A stretch of DNA of 64,000 bases, taken from positions 1 through 64,000 of the forward strand of contig NZ_BPFH01000008.1 in NCBI RefSeq assembly GCF_019655435.1. Reading direction: 5' to 3'. This DNA is from Jannaschia pagri. GTDB taxonomy: Bacteria; Pseudomonadota; Alphaproteobacteria; Rhodobacterales; Rhodobacteraceae. A program made the position numbers and the translations under genes. This document shows, piece after piece, positions 50,433 through 60,402 of the stretch (positions are counted from its first letter, which is position 1; each line of letters starts with the position of its first letter). Below the pieces are notes generated by a model. That model saw only the letters and a program-made list of their open reading frames with translations, was not told where the DNA came from and did not search any database.

Positions 50433-52652
50433 TCAGCCCGCTTCCAGACGTGCCAAGGCCACCAGCGCCTGACCATAAGCGAGGCCGCCGTCGCCTGGCG
50501 GCACCTCGCCCGGCAGGCACAGATCTAGATCGGATAGGGCTTCCGCCACCAGCGTGAGCAGGGTGACGTTCTGAAAACACCCCCCCGACAGCGCGACGGT
50601 GCGGGTCCCGGCCTGGGTGGCGACCTGCCGTGCGGCTCGGGCGACCACATCGGCCAAGCCTGCGTGAAAGGCGCCCGAGATTTCTCCCACGTCGCGGCCC
50701 GCGTCCAGATCCCGCGCCAGCGCGCGCATCATCGGGGCAGGGTCGATCACCTGCCCATCCCAGCCGAACACATAGAGCGCGGCGGGGCGTGCCACGGCCT
50801 CCAGGGCCATCGCGGCCTCACCCTCAAAGCTCTGCCGGTCCCCACATAGGCCGAGACAGGCTGCCACGGCATCGAACAACCGCCCCGCGGATGAGGACAA
50901 AGGCGCCTGTGGCCCCCCCACCATGCGCCGCGCCACGTGCAAAGGATGGTGCCCAAACAGCCGGTCGGCCAGCGCCTGCTCCCCCGCCGCGTCCAGCCGG
51001 ACGAGGGCATTGCGCCAGGGCTCCGACTGGGCCCGGTCTCCGCCGATCAGCGGGGCGGGCGTCAGATGGGCGGCCCGGGTGACGGCGCCATAGCCGCCCA
51101 TAAGGATTTCACCGCCCCACATCGTGCCATCCGGCCCCAACCCAAGCCCGTCCAGCACGATGCCAACGGCCACCTCGCCACGCCAACCGGCTTCGCCCAG
51201 GGCGGCGGCCATATGGGCATGGTGATGTTGCACGTCGATGACGGGAACACCCAACCGGTCCGCCTTGGCCCGCCCCAGGCGCGTGGACTGAAACGCGGGG
51301 TGCAGATCAACGGCAATCGCTTCTGGTCGATGGTCGAACAGGTCCGAGAGGTCCTCATCCGCGCGGGTGTAGTCGGCCAACGTCAAGGGGCTGCCCAGAT
51401 CGCCGATGTGATGGGACAGCAGGGCTTGGCTGCCCTTCGTCAAGCAAATCGCGGCCTTTAACTCACCACCAGCAGCGAAGACCTGGGGTCCATCCAAGGG
51501 CAGGGGCAGGGTCCCCGGCACGCGTCCCCGCGCCCGTCGCATCACGAAAGGGCCGCGCGGACCGATGGCTTCGACCCCGTCATCCAAGCGCCGCGCAATA
51601 TCGCGGTCATGCATGAGGAACGCGTCGGCAAAAGCCGCCAGGTCCCGGCGCGCGGCGTCATTGTCGGTCACTTGGGGATCGCCGGAGAGGTTGGCGGAGG
51701 TCATCAACAAGGGCCTCCCAACCGCACGCAGCAGTAAGTGGTGCAGCGGTGTGGCGGGCAGCATCCAACCCAATCGCGCCTGTCCAGGGGCCACGCCGTC
51801 GGGAAGCGCGTCGCCCTGCATGGGTAGCAAGACGATGGGTGCCGCAGGGTCCGTCAGCCGCGCCTCGGCAGCCGCGCCGACCTGTGCGTACCGACCAATC
51901 ATGTCGAGAGAGCCCATCAGGGCAAAGGGTTTCGCAGGCCGCCGTTTGCGCCTGCGCAAGGTGGCAAGCGCTGTGGCATTCGTGGCGTCGCAGGCCAGGT
52001 GGAACCCGCCCAACCCTTTGATCGCGACGATGGCGCCAGCGCGGAGCAAGGTGGCGGTGGCGGTGATCGGATCTCCGTCGTGGTCCGGCTCCAACCAGAG
52101 GCGTGGGCCGCAGGCGGGGCAGGCAATGGGCTGTGCGTGGAACCGCCGGTCGCGGGGGTCGTCGTATTCCGCGGCGCAATCGGCACACATGTCAAACCCG
52201 GCCATGGTCGTGTTCGCGCGGTCGTAGGGCAAGGCCCTCAGGATCGAAAGCCTTGGGCCGCAGTTCGTGCAGTTCGTGAAAGCGTAGCCCGCCCGTCGCC
52301 CGGACCCGCTGATTTCCTCCAGGCAGTCCGCACAGGTGGCCGCGTCCGGCGTGACCCGCGTGTCGGCCCCGCGCGGTCCGCTTTGGATGATCGAGAAGCC
52401 CTCGGCCAAGACATCCGCCGGGGTGCTTTCGACCGCATCGACGCGGGCTAGCGGCGGCGCCTGACCGCTCAGCGCGGTTTCAAAGGCGTCTAGGGCATCG
52501 CCCGCCACATGGATCAAGACACCTTCGGCGTCGTTCGCCACGGTGCCGCGCAGACCCATGTCATGGGCCAAACTCCAGACAAAGGGACGAAATCCCACAC
52601 CTTGCACCTGGCCACGCACGCGGATGCGGCGTCCCTGCGCCGGGTCGGTCAA
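50433..52652 (-). CDS. hypF: carbamoyltransferase HypF
   Basis: A 739-residue maturation enzyme that makes the cyanide precursor from carbamoyl phosphate. Domains in order: acylphosphatase (RGQVQGVGFRPFVW), two Cys4 zinc fingers (CADCLEEI ... CTNC; CADCAAEY ... CPACGP), YrdC-like (RRRKRRPAKPFALM; TSANLSGD) and Kae1-like (DVQHHHAHMAAAL; VALSGGCFQNV). Full length is normal. It overlaps hupV by four bases and precedes hupS. Confidence 0.96.
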   Translation of the reverse strand: MTDPAQGRRIRVRGQVQGVGFRPFVWSLAHDMGLRGTVANDAEGVLIHVAGDALDAFETALSGQAPPLARVDAVESTPADVLAEGFSIIQSGPRGADTRVTPDAATCADCLEEISGSGRRAGYAFTNCTNCGPRLSILRALPYDRANTTMAGFDMCADCAAEYDDPRDRRFHAQPIACPACGPRLWLEPDHDGDPITATATLLRAGAIVAIKGLGGFHLACDATNATALATLRRRKRRPAKPFALMGSLDMIGRYAQVGAAAEARLTDPAAPIVLLPMQGDALPDGVAPGQARLGWMLPATPLHHLLLRAVGRPLLMTSANLSGDPQVTDNDAARRDLAAFADAFLMHDRDIARRLDDGVEAIGPRGPFVMRRARGRVPGTLPLPLDGPQVFAAGGELKAAICLTKGSQALLSHHIGDLGSPLTLADYTRADEDLSDLFDHRPEAIAVDLHPAFQSTRLGRAKADRLGVPVIDVQHHHAHMAAALGEAGWRGEVAVGIVLDGLGLGPDGTMWGGEILMGGYGAVTRAAHLTPAPLIGGDRAQSEPWRNALVRLDAAGEQALADRLFGHHPLHVARRMVGGPQAPLSSSAGRLFDAVAACLGLCGDRQSFEGEAAMALEAVARPAALYVFGWDGQVIDPAPMMRALARDLDAGRDVGEISGAFHAGLADVVARAARQVATQAGTRTVALSGGCFQNVTLLTLVAEALSDLDLCLPGEVPPGDGGLAYGQALVALARLEAG

Positions 52653-54070
52653 TGGACCGTACAGACCATGCAGGGGTCGAAGCTGCGGACCACATGTTGG
52701 GTCGCTAGCGTCGCGTCCTCGCCATCGGCGGGCGTGCCCTCAAGCGCGGCTTCCAAAGGACCGGGCTGACCAGCGGCATCGCGCGGTGAAAAGTTCCAAG
52801 TCGTGGGCGCCACGATTTGATAGTTGGCGATCCTGCCATCCTCGATGCGAACCCAATGCCCAAGCGAGCCGCGCGCCGCCTCCACAAGGCCAACACCATG
52901 GCCTTGCTGAGGAAGGGTCACGTCGGACATGAACGCCGCGCTTGGGTCGATGGTGCGCACCCAGTCTTCCAGTTGGATCTGCGTTCGGGCGATCTCTAGC
53001 AGGCGCCCGCCAATCCTGGCACGCACCCCGCCCTCGACCGCCAGGGCACGCGCCAAGGGGTGACCATCCACGGCATGCCGCGCCAAGGCGCCGACTTCGG
53101 CGGTCCGTCCAGCCAGACGCGGTGCCTTGCACCAGCTATAGGCGCTGTCGGCCATGTTCTCATCGGGCTCGGTCAAGCCGTCGTAGGGATGGGCCGCGTC
53201 CCCCAACATCCAGGAGCGTGTCAGATCCTCGGCAATGTCGCCTGGGTCCACCCGCGACACGGCGCCCTCAGACAGCATGCCGGGCTTCGTCGCACGGCCG
53301 TTAAACATGGGATAGGCGCCGAACGACATGTATCTCTGGGGACCAATCCCCAGGGCCGCCAGATCTAGGTCTTTTGCGATCTCTAGGAACAGGCCCGCAT
53401 CACCCGTGGACCAGGCGGCAAACTCGGCGACCGTGGTCAGGCCCGCGAAGGCTTCGAGGGAGTCGCCAAACAGCGCCTGTTCCAGATGGGCGCGGAACGC
53501 CCGGAGCGTCGCCCCCATGCGTACCTTGTCCGACAGCGTGGGGGTACGCGTCATGCCCCCGGGTTGGATGGCCAGCGTATGGGGCCATTTGCCGCCCAAC
53601 ACGCCGGTGATGTGCATCAGCTTGGCGCGGGCCTCGACCGCCGCGCGTGCGCCGCTGCCCTTGGTGGCGGTAAACCGTTCGACCGCGCGGGCATGCCAAG
53701 GACGGCCAGCATAGGCCGCGCGGGCGAAGTCCGGCATGAAGAATAAATTGAAGTGCGTGACGTGGTCGGCGAGGTTCTCGACACCATGGAGGATCGCAGC
53801 CGCCAGTTGCGCCTGGGGCGGTGGGGTGGCCCCCGCCGCATCGGCCAGGGCGAAGGCTGCCGCCGCCGATTGGCTAATCGAACAAATCCCGCAGATCCGA
53901 GGCGTAATCGTCAGCGCGTCACGCGGGTCGCGGCCTTGCAGCATCACTTCGAACCCGCGAAACAGGGGCGCATTCACCTGAGCGGATCGCACTCGACCGT
54001 CTTCGATGTCGAGCGTGACCTCTAAATCGCCTTCGACCCGATTGAACGGGCCCACAACCAGTCGCGTCAT
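52649..54070 (-). CDS. hupV: regulatory hydrogenase large subunit HupV (HoxC)
   Basis: A 473-residue large subunit of the H2-sensing hydrogenase. NiFe motifs are RICGICSISQS and DPCMVCTVH. The Gln in place of His in the first motif and the absence of any tail after the last His are typical of regulatory enzymes, which need no HupD cleavage. The start at 54070 follows from the ATGA overlap with hupU. It partners HupU and controls HupT kinase activity. Confidence 0.94.
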   Translation of the reverse strand: MTRLVVGPFNRVEGDLEVTLDIEDGRVRSAQVNAPLFRGFEVMLQGRDPRDALTITPRICGICSISQSAAAAFALADAAGATPPPQAQLAAAILHGVENLADHVTHFNLFFMPDFARAAYAGRPWHARAVERFTATKGSGARAAVEARAKLMHITGVLGGKWPHTLAIQPGGMTRTPTLSDKVRMGATLRAFRAHLEQALFGDSLEAFAGLTTVAEFAAWSTGDAGLFLEIAKDLDLAALGIGPQRYMSFGAYPMFNGRATKPGMLSEGAVSRVDPGDIAEDLTRSWMLGDAAHPYDGLTEPDENMADSAYSWCKAPRLAGRTAEVGALARHAVDGHPLARALAVEGGVRARIGGRLLEIARTQIQLEDWVRTIDPSAAFMSDVTLPQQGHGVGLVEAARGSLGHWVRIEDGRIANYQIVAPTTWNFSPRDAAGQPGPLEAALEGTPADGEDATLATQHVVRSFDPCMVCTVH

Positions 54071-55059
54071 GTCTTCTCGCGTTTGGGTTGCGGGGGTACG
54101 GTGATCCGGTCTGAGGTCGCATTGGTCCCGATCCGCTTCGGCGTCGCCGCCTTGGAGAGGGACGCAAGGGCCATGAACCAGGCCTTTGGCATATCCGTCG
54201 GCAGCCCCACCGGAATCCCCGCAATCTTTGGGGTTTCGGTGAAGGTCAGGCGCGGGCTCTCGAACTCGGGCGCGGTGCAGGCGATGCAGGGATAGCCGCC
54301 CCGTGTGCAGGACCCGGACCCGTTCCAGGGGCGGATGTTGCAATCGCCAACGGCTTGGGTGCCGATACACCCCAAGTTTTCCATCATGCAGCCCATGTCA
54401 GATAGTCGTTCCGCGCTGGCCTTATACTCGTAGAATTCGTTCTTGGGGCAAGCATGGTGCACAAGATGATCGGCATAGAACCGGGGACGGCCCAACGGGT
54501 CAAGCGCATGTTCGGAAATAACCCCGTCGACCAGCAACATAAGGGTCTCGGTCACCCAGTTGGGATGCGTCGGGCAGCCCGCGATGTTGATCACCGGCAG
54601 GCCCGCCGGGTCGCGGAAATCGGGGGAGAGAACGCCGCCCTCCAGCGCGCCGTCGTATTGCAGGCCCATGGCTCCGGCGGGATTGCCGCCTGCCGCAGTC
54701 ATCCCACCGTAGGCCGCGCAGGTGCCCACGGCGACCACGTGACCGGCCAAGGGGGCCAGATCGCGCACCCAGTCCAGCATCGACCGTCCGGTGCCCGCGA
54801 ACATCTGATAGCGACCCGTGCCCTTGGGCCCCGTCACGACGGAGCCTTCGATGGCCAGAATGTCCAAGGGAACCCGCCCCTCCAGCACATCCGCCAGCAG
54901 GTCACGCACTTCGGCGCCCGTGGCCTCTGACAGGGCAGGGTGCCACAGCAGGTCGATCCCTGCGCCGTCCAGAACGTCGAGAACACCGGGATTCTCAGCG
55001 CAGAGCAGGGACATGGTACAGCCTCCGCAGCCCGCCGATTGCAGCCAGAGCAGGTTCAT
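54067..55059 (-). CDS. hupU: regulatory hydrogenase small subunit HupU (HoxB)
   Basis: A 330-residue iron-sulfur subunit starting WLQSAGCGGCTMSLL without a signal peptide, so it is cytoplasmic as expected for an H2 sensor. Cluster-binding cysteines appear in GTCAAYGG, AGCPTHPNW, HHACPKNEFYEY, GCMMENLGC and WNGSGSCTRGGYPCIAC. The proximal motif CGGC has standard rather than six-cysteine form. It overlaps hupT and hupV by four bases each. Confidence 0.94.
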   Translation of the reverse strand: MNLLWLQSAGCGGCTMSLLCAENPGVLDVLDGAGIDLLWHPALSEATGAEVRDLLADVLEGRVPLDILAIEGSVVTGPKGTGRYQMFAGTGRSMLDWVRDLAPLAGHVVAVGTCAAYGGMTAAGGNPAGAMGLQYDGALEGGVLSPDFRDPAGLPVINIAGCPTHPNWVTETLMLLVDGVISEHALDPLGRPRFYADHLVHHACPKNEFYEYKASAERLSDMGCMMENLGCIGTQAVGDCNIRPWNGSGSCTRGGYPCIACTAPEFESPRLTFTETPKIAGIPVGLPTDMPKAWFMALASLSKAATPKRIGTNATSDRITVPPQPKREKT

Positions 55060-56369
55060 CGGGGGGCCTCCAGCGGCAGGGTCAAATCAAAGCGTGTGCC
55101 GGTCTCGCAGGGGATCAGGCGCAGGGTGCCGCCATGTTCCTCGGCAATCTTATGGCTGATGGACAGGCCAAGGCCCGTGCCCGCGCCCACAGGCTTGGTT
55201 GTAAAAAACGGGTCGAAAATGCGCGCGGCGGCATCCTCGGGAATGCCGGGGCCGTTGTCCTGCACAGTAACCAAAGCCATGCCTCTAGCGCGGCGCAGCG
55301 TCACCTCAACCTTTGGGGCGCGATGATCGGTCAGCGCGTCCATGGCGTTCTGCACCAGGTTCATCACCACCTGCTGTACGTGGCCCGAATTGCCCTGCAC
55401 CGTGAGCCCGTGGTCCACGGTCACCGTCACGGGCACACCGGACTTGGATCCGCGATCGACCCATTTCACCGCCACCTGCACCGCTTCGGCCAGGTCAAAC
55501 GGCGCAATGGCACCGCCTCCATCGCCCGATAGGCGGCGCAGATCGTCCACGATGTCGCGGACCCGCTCCGCCCCGTCGCGGGCGCCGTCGATGGCCACGC
55601 GCAAGTTGCGCAAATCCCGCTCCAGCTTCAGATCCTGGCGCATGGCCACCAACTCCGCCCGCGGCGCGCCCGCTTCGACGGCGGCGAAATACGTCTCGAA
55701 CCGTGCGAGGTATTTCTCCAGCGCGTGGGTGTTGGCGTAGACGAAGCTGATGGGATTGTTCAGCTCATGGGCCACCCCCGCCAAGAGGCGGCCGAGCGAC
55801 GCCAGCTTTTCGTTGCGCACGATCTGGGATTGCGCCTCTTTCAGGGCCTGGTGGCTGTCTTCCAGTTCGGCGTAGGCCTGGCGCAACTCCGTCAACGGGC
55901 GCGCCAATAGGACGAAACCGTTGACGCGCCCCGCTTCGGTCATGCGCGGAAAGATCGCCACGTCAAAAGGGGCTGCGCCGTCGATCCCAGCCATCTGGCC
56001 CTCGAACCGCACTGTGGTCCGCGTTAGCCGTGCCTCTTCCAGGGCGGCGTCGGCGGCGGCCCGGTCTTCGGACACGAACAGATCGCAGGCCGCCCGTCCG
56101 GCGAGTGTGTCCGGTGACACGCCAAGCAGGTCCGCCGTGGATTGGCTCGCTTGCCGACAGGCGCCGTGGCGATCCAAGACCGCCATGACGTCGCCAATCG
56201 ACGCTAGGATCGACGCAAGCAGGCGGCGGTGGCTGTCGAGTTCGGCGTTCTGCGCCTCCAGCCGTTCCTGGTAGCCGGTCAATTCGGAATAGGTCTGATC
56301 GACGGCGGCCAGAACCTCCGCCCAGGCTTGGGGCGGCATCGCATCGGTGGAGAAGAGCGAGGTCGACAT
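55056..56369 (-). CDS. hupT: hydrogenase sensor histidine kinase HupT
   Basis: A 437-residue soluble kinase. A coiled coil (about 30-52) leads into a PAS domain (about 50-165); a second coiled coil (165-190) precedes the dimerisation/phosphoacceptor helix LLAGVAHELNNPISFVY with His201. The catalytic domain shows NLVQNAMDAL (N box), DNGPGIP (G1) and GTGLGLSISHKIAEEHGG (G2). HupT phosphorylates HupR when H2 is absent; HupUV switches it. It heads the hupTUV-hypF transcript, divergent from the selD fusion. Confidence 0.93.
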   Translation of the reverse strand: MSTSLFSTDAMPPQAWAEVLAAVDQTYSELTGYQERLEAQNAELDSHRRLLASILASIGDVMAVLDRHGACRQASQSTADLLGVSPDTLAGRAACDLFVSEDRAAADAALEEARLTRTTVRFEGQMAGIDGAAPFDVAIFPRMTEAGRVNGFVLLARPLTELRQAYAELEDSHQALKEAQSQIVRNEKLASLGRLLAGVAHELNNPISFVYANTHALEKYLARFETYFAAVEAGAPRAELVAMRQDLKLERDLRNLRVAIDGARDGAERVRDIVDDLRRLSGDGGGAIAPFDLAEAVQVAVKWVDRGSKSGVPVTVTVDHGLTVQGNSGHVQQVVMNLVQNAMDALTDHRAPKVEVTLRRARGMALVTVQDNGPGIPEDAAARIFDPFFTTKPVGAGTGLGLSISHKIAEEHGGTLRLIPCETGTRFDLTLPLEAPR

Positions 56370-56511
56370 GGGGACAGCCTACGCGACCAAGCGCCGCACG
56401 CCAACCGATGCTAAAGGCGCAAGACCGATCACGGTCCCGTGCCCGGGCCTATCGCCCCTGCGCGGGCCTGGATAGACCGAAGCCGATGACCAACGACCGA
56501 GGCTTAGCCCC

Positions 56512-58686
56512 ATGCGCGCCGACACTCCGCTCACCCAAGACCTGCTTTTGATTGGTGGAGGGCATGCCCATGCGTTGGTCCTTCGTCGGTGGGGGATGGA
56601 CCCGCTGCCTGGGGTGCGGCTCACGGTCATAAACCCGGGCGCGACGGCCCCCTATAGCGGGATGCTGCCGGGCCATGTGGCGGGGCACTACAGCCGCGCG
56701 GCCTTGGACATCGACCTCGTGAGGTTGGCCCGATTTGCGGGCGCTGCGGTCATCGACGGATACGCCCAGGGGATCGACCCCGAAGCCCGCCTGGTCCATG
56801 TGCCGGGACGTGCGCCGATTGCCTATGACGTGGCTTCGCTGGATGTGGGGATCCACGCGGAGATGCCAGAGGTCCCGGGCTTTGCCGACCATGGGACGGC
56901 GGCTAAACCGCTGGGACACTTCGCCGACCGCTGGCGCGACTTCCTCGCCCGCGCCTGTGCCGGGGCCGTCGCGCCCGAGGTTGCGGTGATTGGTGGCGGC
57001 GTTGCGGGCATTGAACTGGCGCTGGCCATGGCCCATGCGTTGCGCCAAGGCGGGTGTAAGCCCGAGGTCACCGTCGTGGAGGCCGCCGAGGCTCTAACCG
57101 GCGTTGGCGACGCCGCCGCAGCGCGTCTGCGGGCCGCGATGGCCAGCTATGGTGTGACCCTTCGCGCGGGTGTTCGCGTGATGCAAGTGGAGGCCGATCA
57201 CCTGCGCCTGGACGACGGCAGTAGCTTACCCGCACGGTTCACCACAGGGGCGGCGGGTGCGCGGCCCCATGGCTGGCTAGCAGCCTCGGGCTTGCCACAA
57301 ACCGATGGCTTCGTGCGCGTCGACAGCCGCTTGCGGGTCGAGGGGTTCGATGACCTCTTTGCCGTCGGCGATTGCGCCCATATGACCCATGCCCCGCGCC
57401 CCAAGGCGGGGGTCTTTGCCGTGCGCCAAGCGCCCGTCTTGCACGGGAACCTGCGCGCCGCGTTGCGCGGCATGGGCGGGCTGACGCCCTTCGTGCCCCA
57501 AAAGCGATATCTGAAACTCATTTCGCTGGGCGGGCAGGAGGCTTTGGCGGAGCGGGGCGGGCTGACCCTGTCGGGACCCTGGCTCTGGCGAGTGAAGGAC
57601 CGCATCGACCGGGCCTTCATGGATAGCCTCAACGACTTGCGGCCCATGGCGCCTGACCCCCTCCCGCAGGAAAGGGCCCGCGGGGTGCGGGAGTTGTCAG
57701 CGCCCCTGTGTTCAGGCTGCGGGGCTAAGGTCGGAGGCCATGCCTTGTCGGATGCTTTGGCCGGGCTGGCGGGCCCCCAGCGTGATGACGTTCTGGCTGG
57801 ACCGGGCGATGATGCCGCCGTGCTGCGCCATGGAACTGGGCAGCAGGTCCTGACGGTCGACCATCTCAGAGCGACAACCGGCGACATGGATCTGTTTGCC
57901 CGAATCGCGACCGTCCATGCCCTGGGCGACGTCTGGGCCATGGGCGCGGCGCCCCAGGCGGCCCTGGCCAGCGTGACCCTGCCGCGCATGTCCGAGCCCC
58001 TGCAACGGCGCAGCCTGGACCAGATCCTGACCGCCGTATCGGAGGTCTTGCGCGCAGAAGGGGCCGACCTTGTCGGGGGGCATTCCACCATGGGCGCCGA
58101 GATGACCTTGGGCTTGAGCCTGACGGGTTTGACCGAGGGCGAAGGTATCGGGCAGGGGGGCGCCCGACCGGGGGATGCCCTGATCCTCACACGGCCCCTG
58201 GGGGCGGGGACGCTTCTGGTGGCGGAAATGGCCGGGCGGGCCTCTGGTGATGATATTCTGTCGATGCTGCATCGGATGGCGCAGCCCCAGGGCGCGGCGG
58301 CGCGTCTGTTGGTCGGCGCAGGAGTTCGGGCCATGACCGATGTCACAGGCTTTGGGCTTGCCGGACACCTCATGTCCATGTGCCAAGCCAGCGGCGTTGC
58401 TGCCCATGTGGATCTGGCGGCTCTGCCTATCTACGCCGGGGCGGAAGTTGCGCTTGCCGCCGGGCACCTCTCGACCCTCCATGGACCGAACGCGCGTCAT
58501 GTGCCTTTGGCCACGGAGACCCCAAGGGCCGCGCTGCTACACGACCCACAAACAGCGGGTGGTCTGTTGGCGGCGGTGCCCCAAGCGGCGGTCGCGGACG
58601 CTTGTGCGGCCCTGGTGGACGCGGGCCACACGGGCGCGGTTATCGGTGAGATTGTGGCTGGGGCGCCTCGGATCACCCTGTCTTAA
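56512..58686 (+). CDS. selD: FAD-oxidoreductase fused to selenide, water dikinase
   Basis: A 724-residue two-domain protein. Residues about 8-380 form an NADH-dehydrogenase-like FAD/NAD(P) domain with two dinucleotide motifs (LLLIGGGHAHALVL; VAVIGGGVAGIELAL) and a VGDCAHM FAD contact. Residues about 398-724 are SelD, with the catalytic SGCGAKVGG (Cys403, Lys406) and GDDAAV/TVDHL metal loops. SelD makes selenophosphate from selenide and ATP. The oxidoreductase may reduce a selenium source or guard selenide. The fused form is known in other proteobacteria. It overlaps mnmH tail to tail by four bases. Confidence 0.92.
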   Translation: MRADTPLTQDLLLIGGGHAHALVLRRWGMDPLPGVRLTVINPGATAPYSGMLPGHVAGHYSRAALDIDLVRLARFAGAAVIDGYAQGIDPEARLVHVPGRAPIAYDVASLDVGIHAEMPEVPGFADHGTAAKPLGHFADRWRDFLARACAGAVAPEVAVIGGGVAGIELALAMAHALRQGGCKPEVTVVEAAEALTGVGDAAAARLRAAMASYGVTLRAGVRVMQVEADHLRLDDGSSLPARFTTGAAGARPHGWLAASGLPQTDGFVRVDSRLRVEGFDDLFAVGDCAHMTHAPRPKAGVFAVRQAPVLHGNLRAALRGMGGLTPFVPQKRYLKLISLGGQEALAERGGLTLSGPWLWRVKDRIDRAFMDSLNDLRPMAPDPLPQERARGVRELSAPLCSGCGAKVGGHALSDALAGLAGPQRDDVLAGPGDDAAVLRHGTGQQVLTVDHLRATTGDMDLFARIATVHALGDVWAMGAAPQAALASVTLPRMSEPLQRRSLDQILTAVSEVLRAEGADLVGGHSTMGAEMTLGLSLTGLTEGEGIGQGGARPGDALILTRPLGAGTLLVAEMAGRASGDDILSMLHRMAQPQGAAARLLVGAGVRAMTDVTGFGLAGHLMSMCQASGVAAHVDLAALPIYAGAEVALAAGHLSTLHGPNARHVPLATETPRAALLHDPQTAGGLLAAVPQAAVADACAALVDAGHTGAVIGEIVAGAPRITLS

Positions 58687-59768
58687 CGGGACGCCTCTGA
58701 CGGTCCGGAGGCCTGCAACGCAGTGCTATCCGTGGCGAGGCTCAGGGCTTGATCAGCGGCGCGGGCCAGGTCCTCTGGTCCGAGATCGCCAAGCTGAAGC
58801 GTCCCAAGCACGCGCCGATCCGCGCCGGAGGGGCGGGCATAGCGGGGATCATAGTGGTCACGGATCAGCGCCTCGGCCAGGGTGGTGAGCGTACCCGTGC
58901 GCGCAAGGTCGTGCCACTCTTCAATTCGGTCTCGCGGATGATAGGGGCGTAGCCTGTCGATCCGGTCGGCCAAAAGCGCCGCATCGGCGGTGAGGTCCGG
59001 GTAGGTCGTCAGCAGAAAACGCGCGCGCGCCGCCGCAGGCGCCTTGACCTGGATCACCGGAGCCTCGGACATCGCGCGCCACACCGATGGCGGTACTTTC
59101 AGCCGCCCGATGGCGTTGCTCTCGGCCTCCAAAAACACGGGGCGGTCGGGGGACAGATCATGGAGAACGCGGGCCAATCGGCTTTCGAACATCTTTTGGG
59201 CAGGCTGCTCTTCGGCCAGCCCCCCGAAATTGGAGCCCCGGTGCCGGGCCAGGTCCTCCAAGTCGACAACCTGACCGCCCGCCTTGGCGATGGCTTGCAA
59301 AAGCTGCGTCTTGCCCGTCCCGGTTCCGCCGTCGACCACGATCAGCCGGTGCGGCAGAGCGGCCTCATAGAGCTGGGCATGGACCAAGTGGCGATAGCTG
59401 CGGTAGCCCCCCTCAACCACCCGCACCCGCCAGCCAATCTGAGCGAGGATGGTGGCGAAGGACCCAGACCTTTGCCCGCCGCGCCAGCAATAGGCCAGCG
59501 GGCGCCAGCCGCCGTCCCGGTCCGCCAGAGCGCCTTCGATATGGTTGGCCGCGTTCCGCGCCACCAGAGCGGCCCCGATCTTGCGGGCCAGGAAACGGCT
59601 TTCGCGCACGTAGATCGTGCCGACCCGCGCCCGCTCCGCATCGGATAAGACGGGCAGGTTTATCGCGCCTGGAATGTGATCGACGGCGAACTCCGATGGC
59701 GCCCGGACGTCGATGATATCGTCGAAGGGCAAGGTGGCGTCGGGCAACGCGGTGAGGCTGTGGCGCAT
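58683..59768 (-). CDS. mnmH: tRNA 2-selenouridine synthase
   Basis: A 361-residue SelU/MnmH (YbbB) enzyme that replaces 2-thiouridine sulfur by selenium in tRNA wobble positions. The N-terminal rhodanese domain has its catalytic Cys94 in YCWRGGQRSGS, and the C-terminal domain has the P-loop GGTGTGKT (147-154). Its user role for selenophosphate matches the neighbouring selD. No selA, selB or selenocysteine tRNA was recognised in the window, so selenouridine is the visible selenium use. Confidence 0.92.
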   Translation of the reverse strand: MRHSLTALPDATLPFDDIIDVRAPSEFAVDHIPGAINLPVLSDAERARVGTIYVRESRFLARKIGAALVARNAANHIEGALADRDGGWRPLAYCWRGGQRSGSFATILAQIGWRVRVVEGGYRSYRHLVHAQLYEAALPHRLIVVDGGTGTGKTQLLQAIAKAGGQVVDLEDLARHRGSNFGGLAEEQPAQKMFESRLARVLHDLSPDRPVFLEAESNAIGRLKVPPSVWRAMSEAPVIQVKAPAAARARFLLTTYPDLTADAALLADRIDRLRPYHPRDRIEEWHDLARTGTLTTLAEALIRDHYDPRYARPSGADRRVLGTLQLGDLGPEDLARAADQALSLATDSTALQASGPSEASR

Positions 59769-60402
59769 GGGGTCTCCTCCGAAGCGTGAGGGAACAGGTC
59801 AGGCCCTTGGCGTCAACCGATTTGGACCTGTGGGGCCGTCGTGGGCGTGGGAGCATCTCGGTCAGGTACGGAGGCAATGGCCTGTGGAGGATGATCGCTG
59901 CGCCGGTGAGGCCACGGTTCGAGAGAGCGGCAATGGACCAACGGGGCGGGTGCGGTTTGGTTTCAGCTATAATCCGGCACAACGTGCGCAAGCGCTGCGG
60001 CGAAGCGCGTTCTCGGACAATTCGATCAGTTCTCTGGCGCCTCTGGTCTCGCTGAATTGGTCACTGGGCGTTTTCAACGGCGCATGCTTTGTTGGTGCCA
60101 AACAGGCATCGCCGCGCGGAGTGGGCCAATCCTAGCCGACGTCGCGACGTCACTCGGCAAAGTGCCTTTTCGGGCTGCATTTGTATGTAGGAGTAACGGG
60201 CCAGGCATCGCTCAACTGGCAGACATCCCATGCGCCGACGCCTAAGCATATCCCAACAGGGTCATTGGTCAGCCATTCTCTGCATCGGGTGCGTGTTAAA
60301 GACGGTCCGGTTCCTCTTCGCCTAGTGCTCCAGCACCGGCTATCGGTTGCTTTGCGCGCAAAGCCCGCATCACCCGACTCAGTTCAACGGAGTGGCGCCG
60401 AT
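59769..60402. other. intergenic gap without recognisable gene
   Basis: About 630 bases between mnmH and the kinase gene. Short open frames run in several phases, but none gives a recognisable protein or good ribosome-binding site. I looked for a selenocysteine tRNA because of the selD/mnmH neighbours and saw no cloverleaf. No clear terminator for the kinase transcript was identified. Confidence 0.4.

Noticed and set aside
59769-60402. Possible selenocysteine tRNA near selD/mnmH
   Set aside because: No cloverleaf with a long variable arm could be drawn in this gap.
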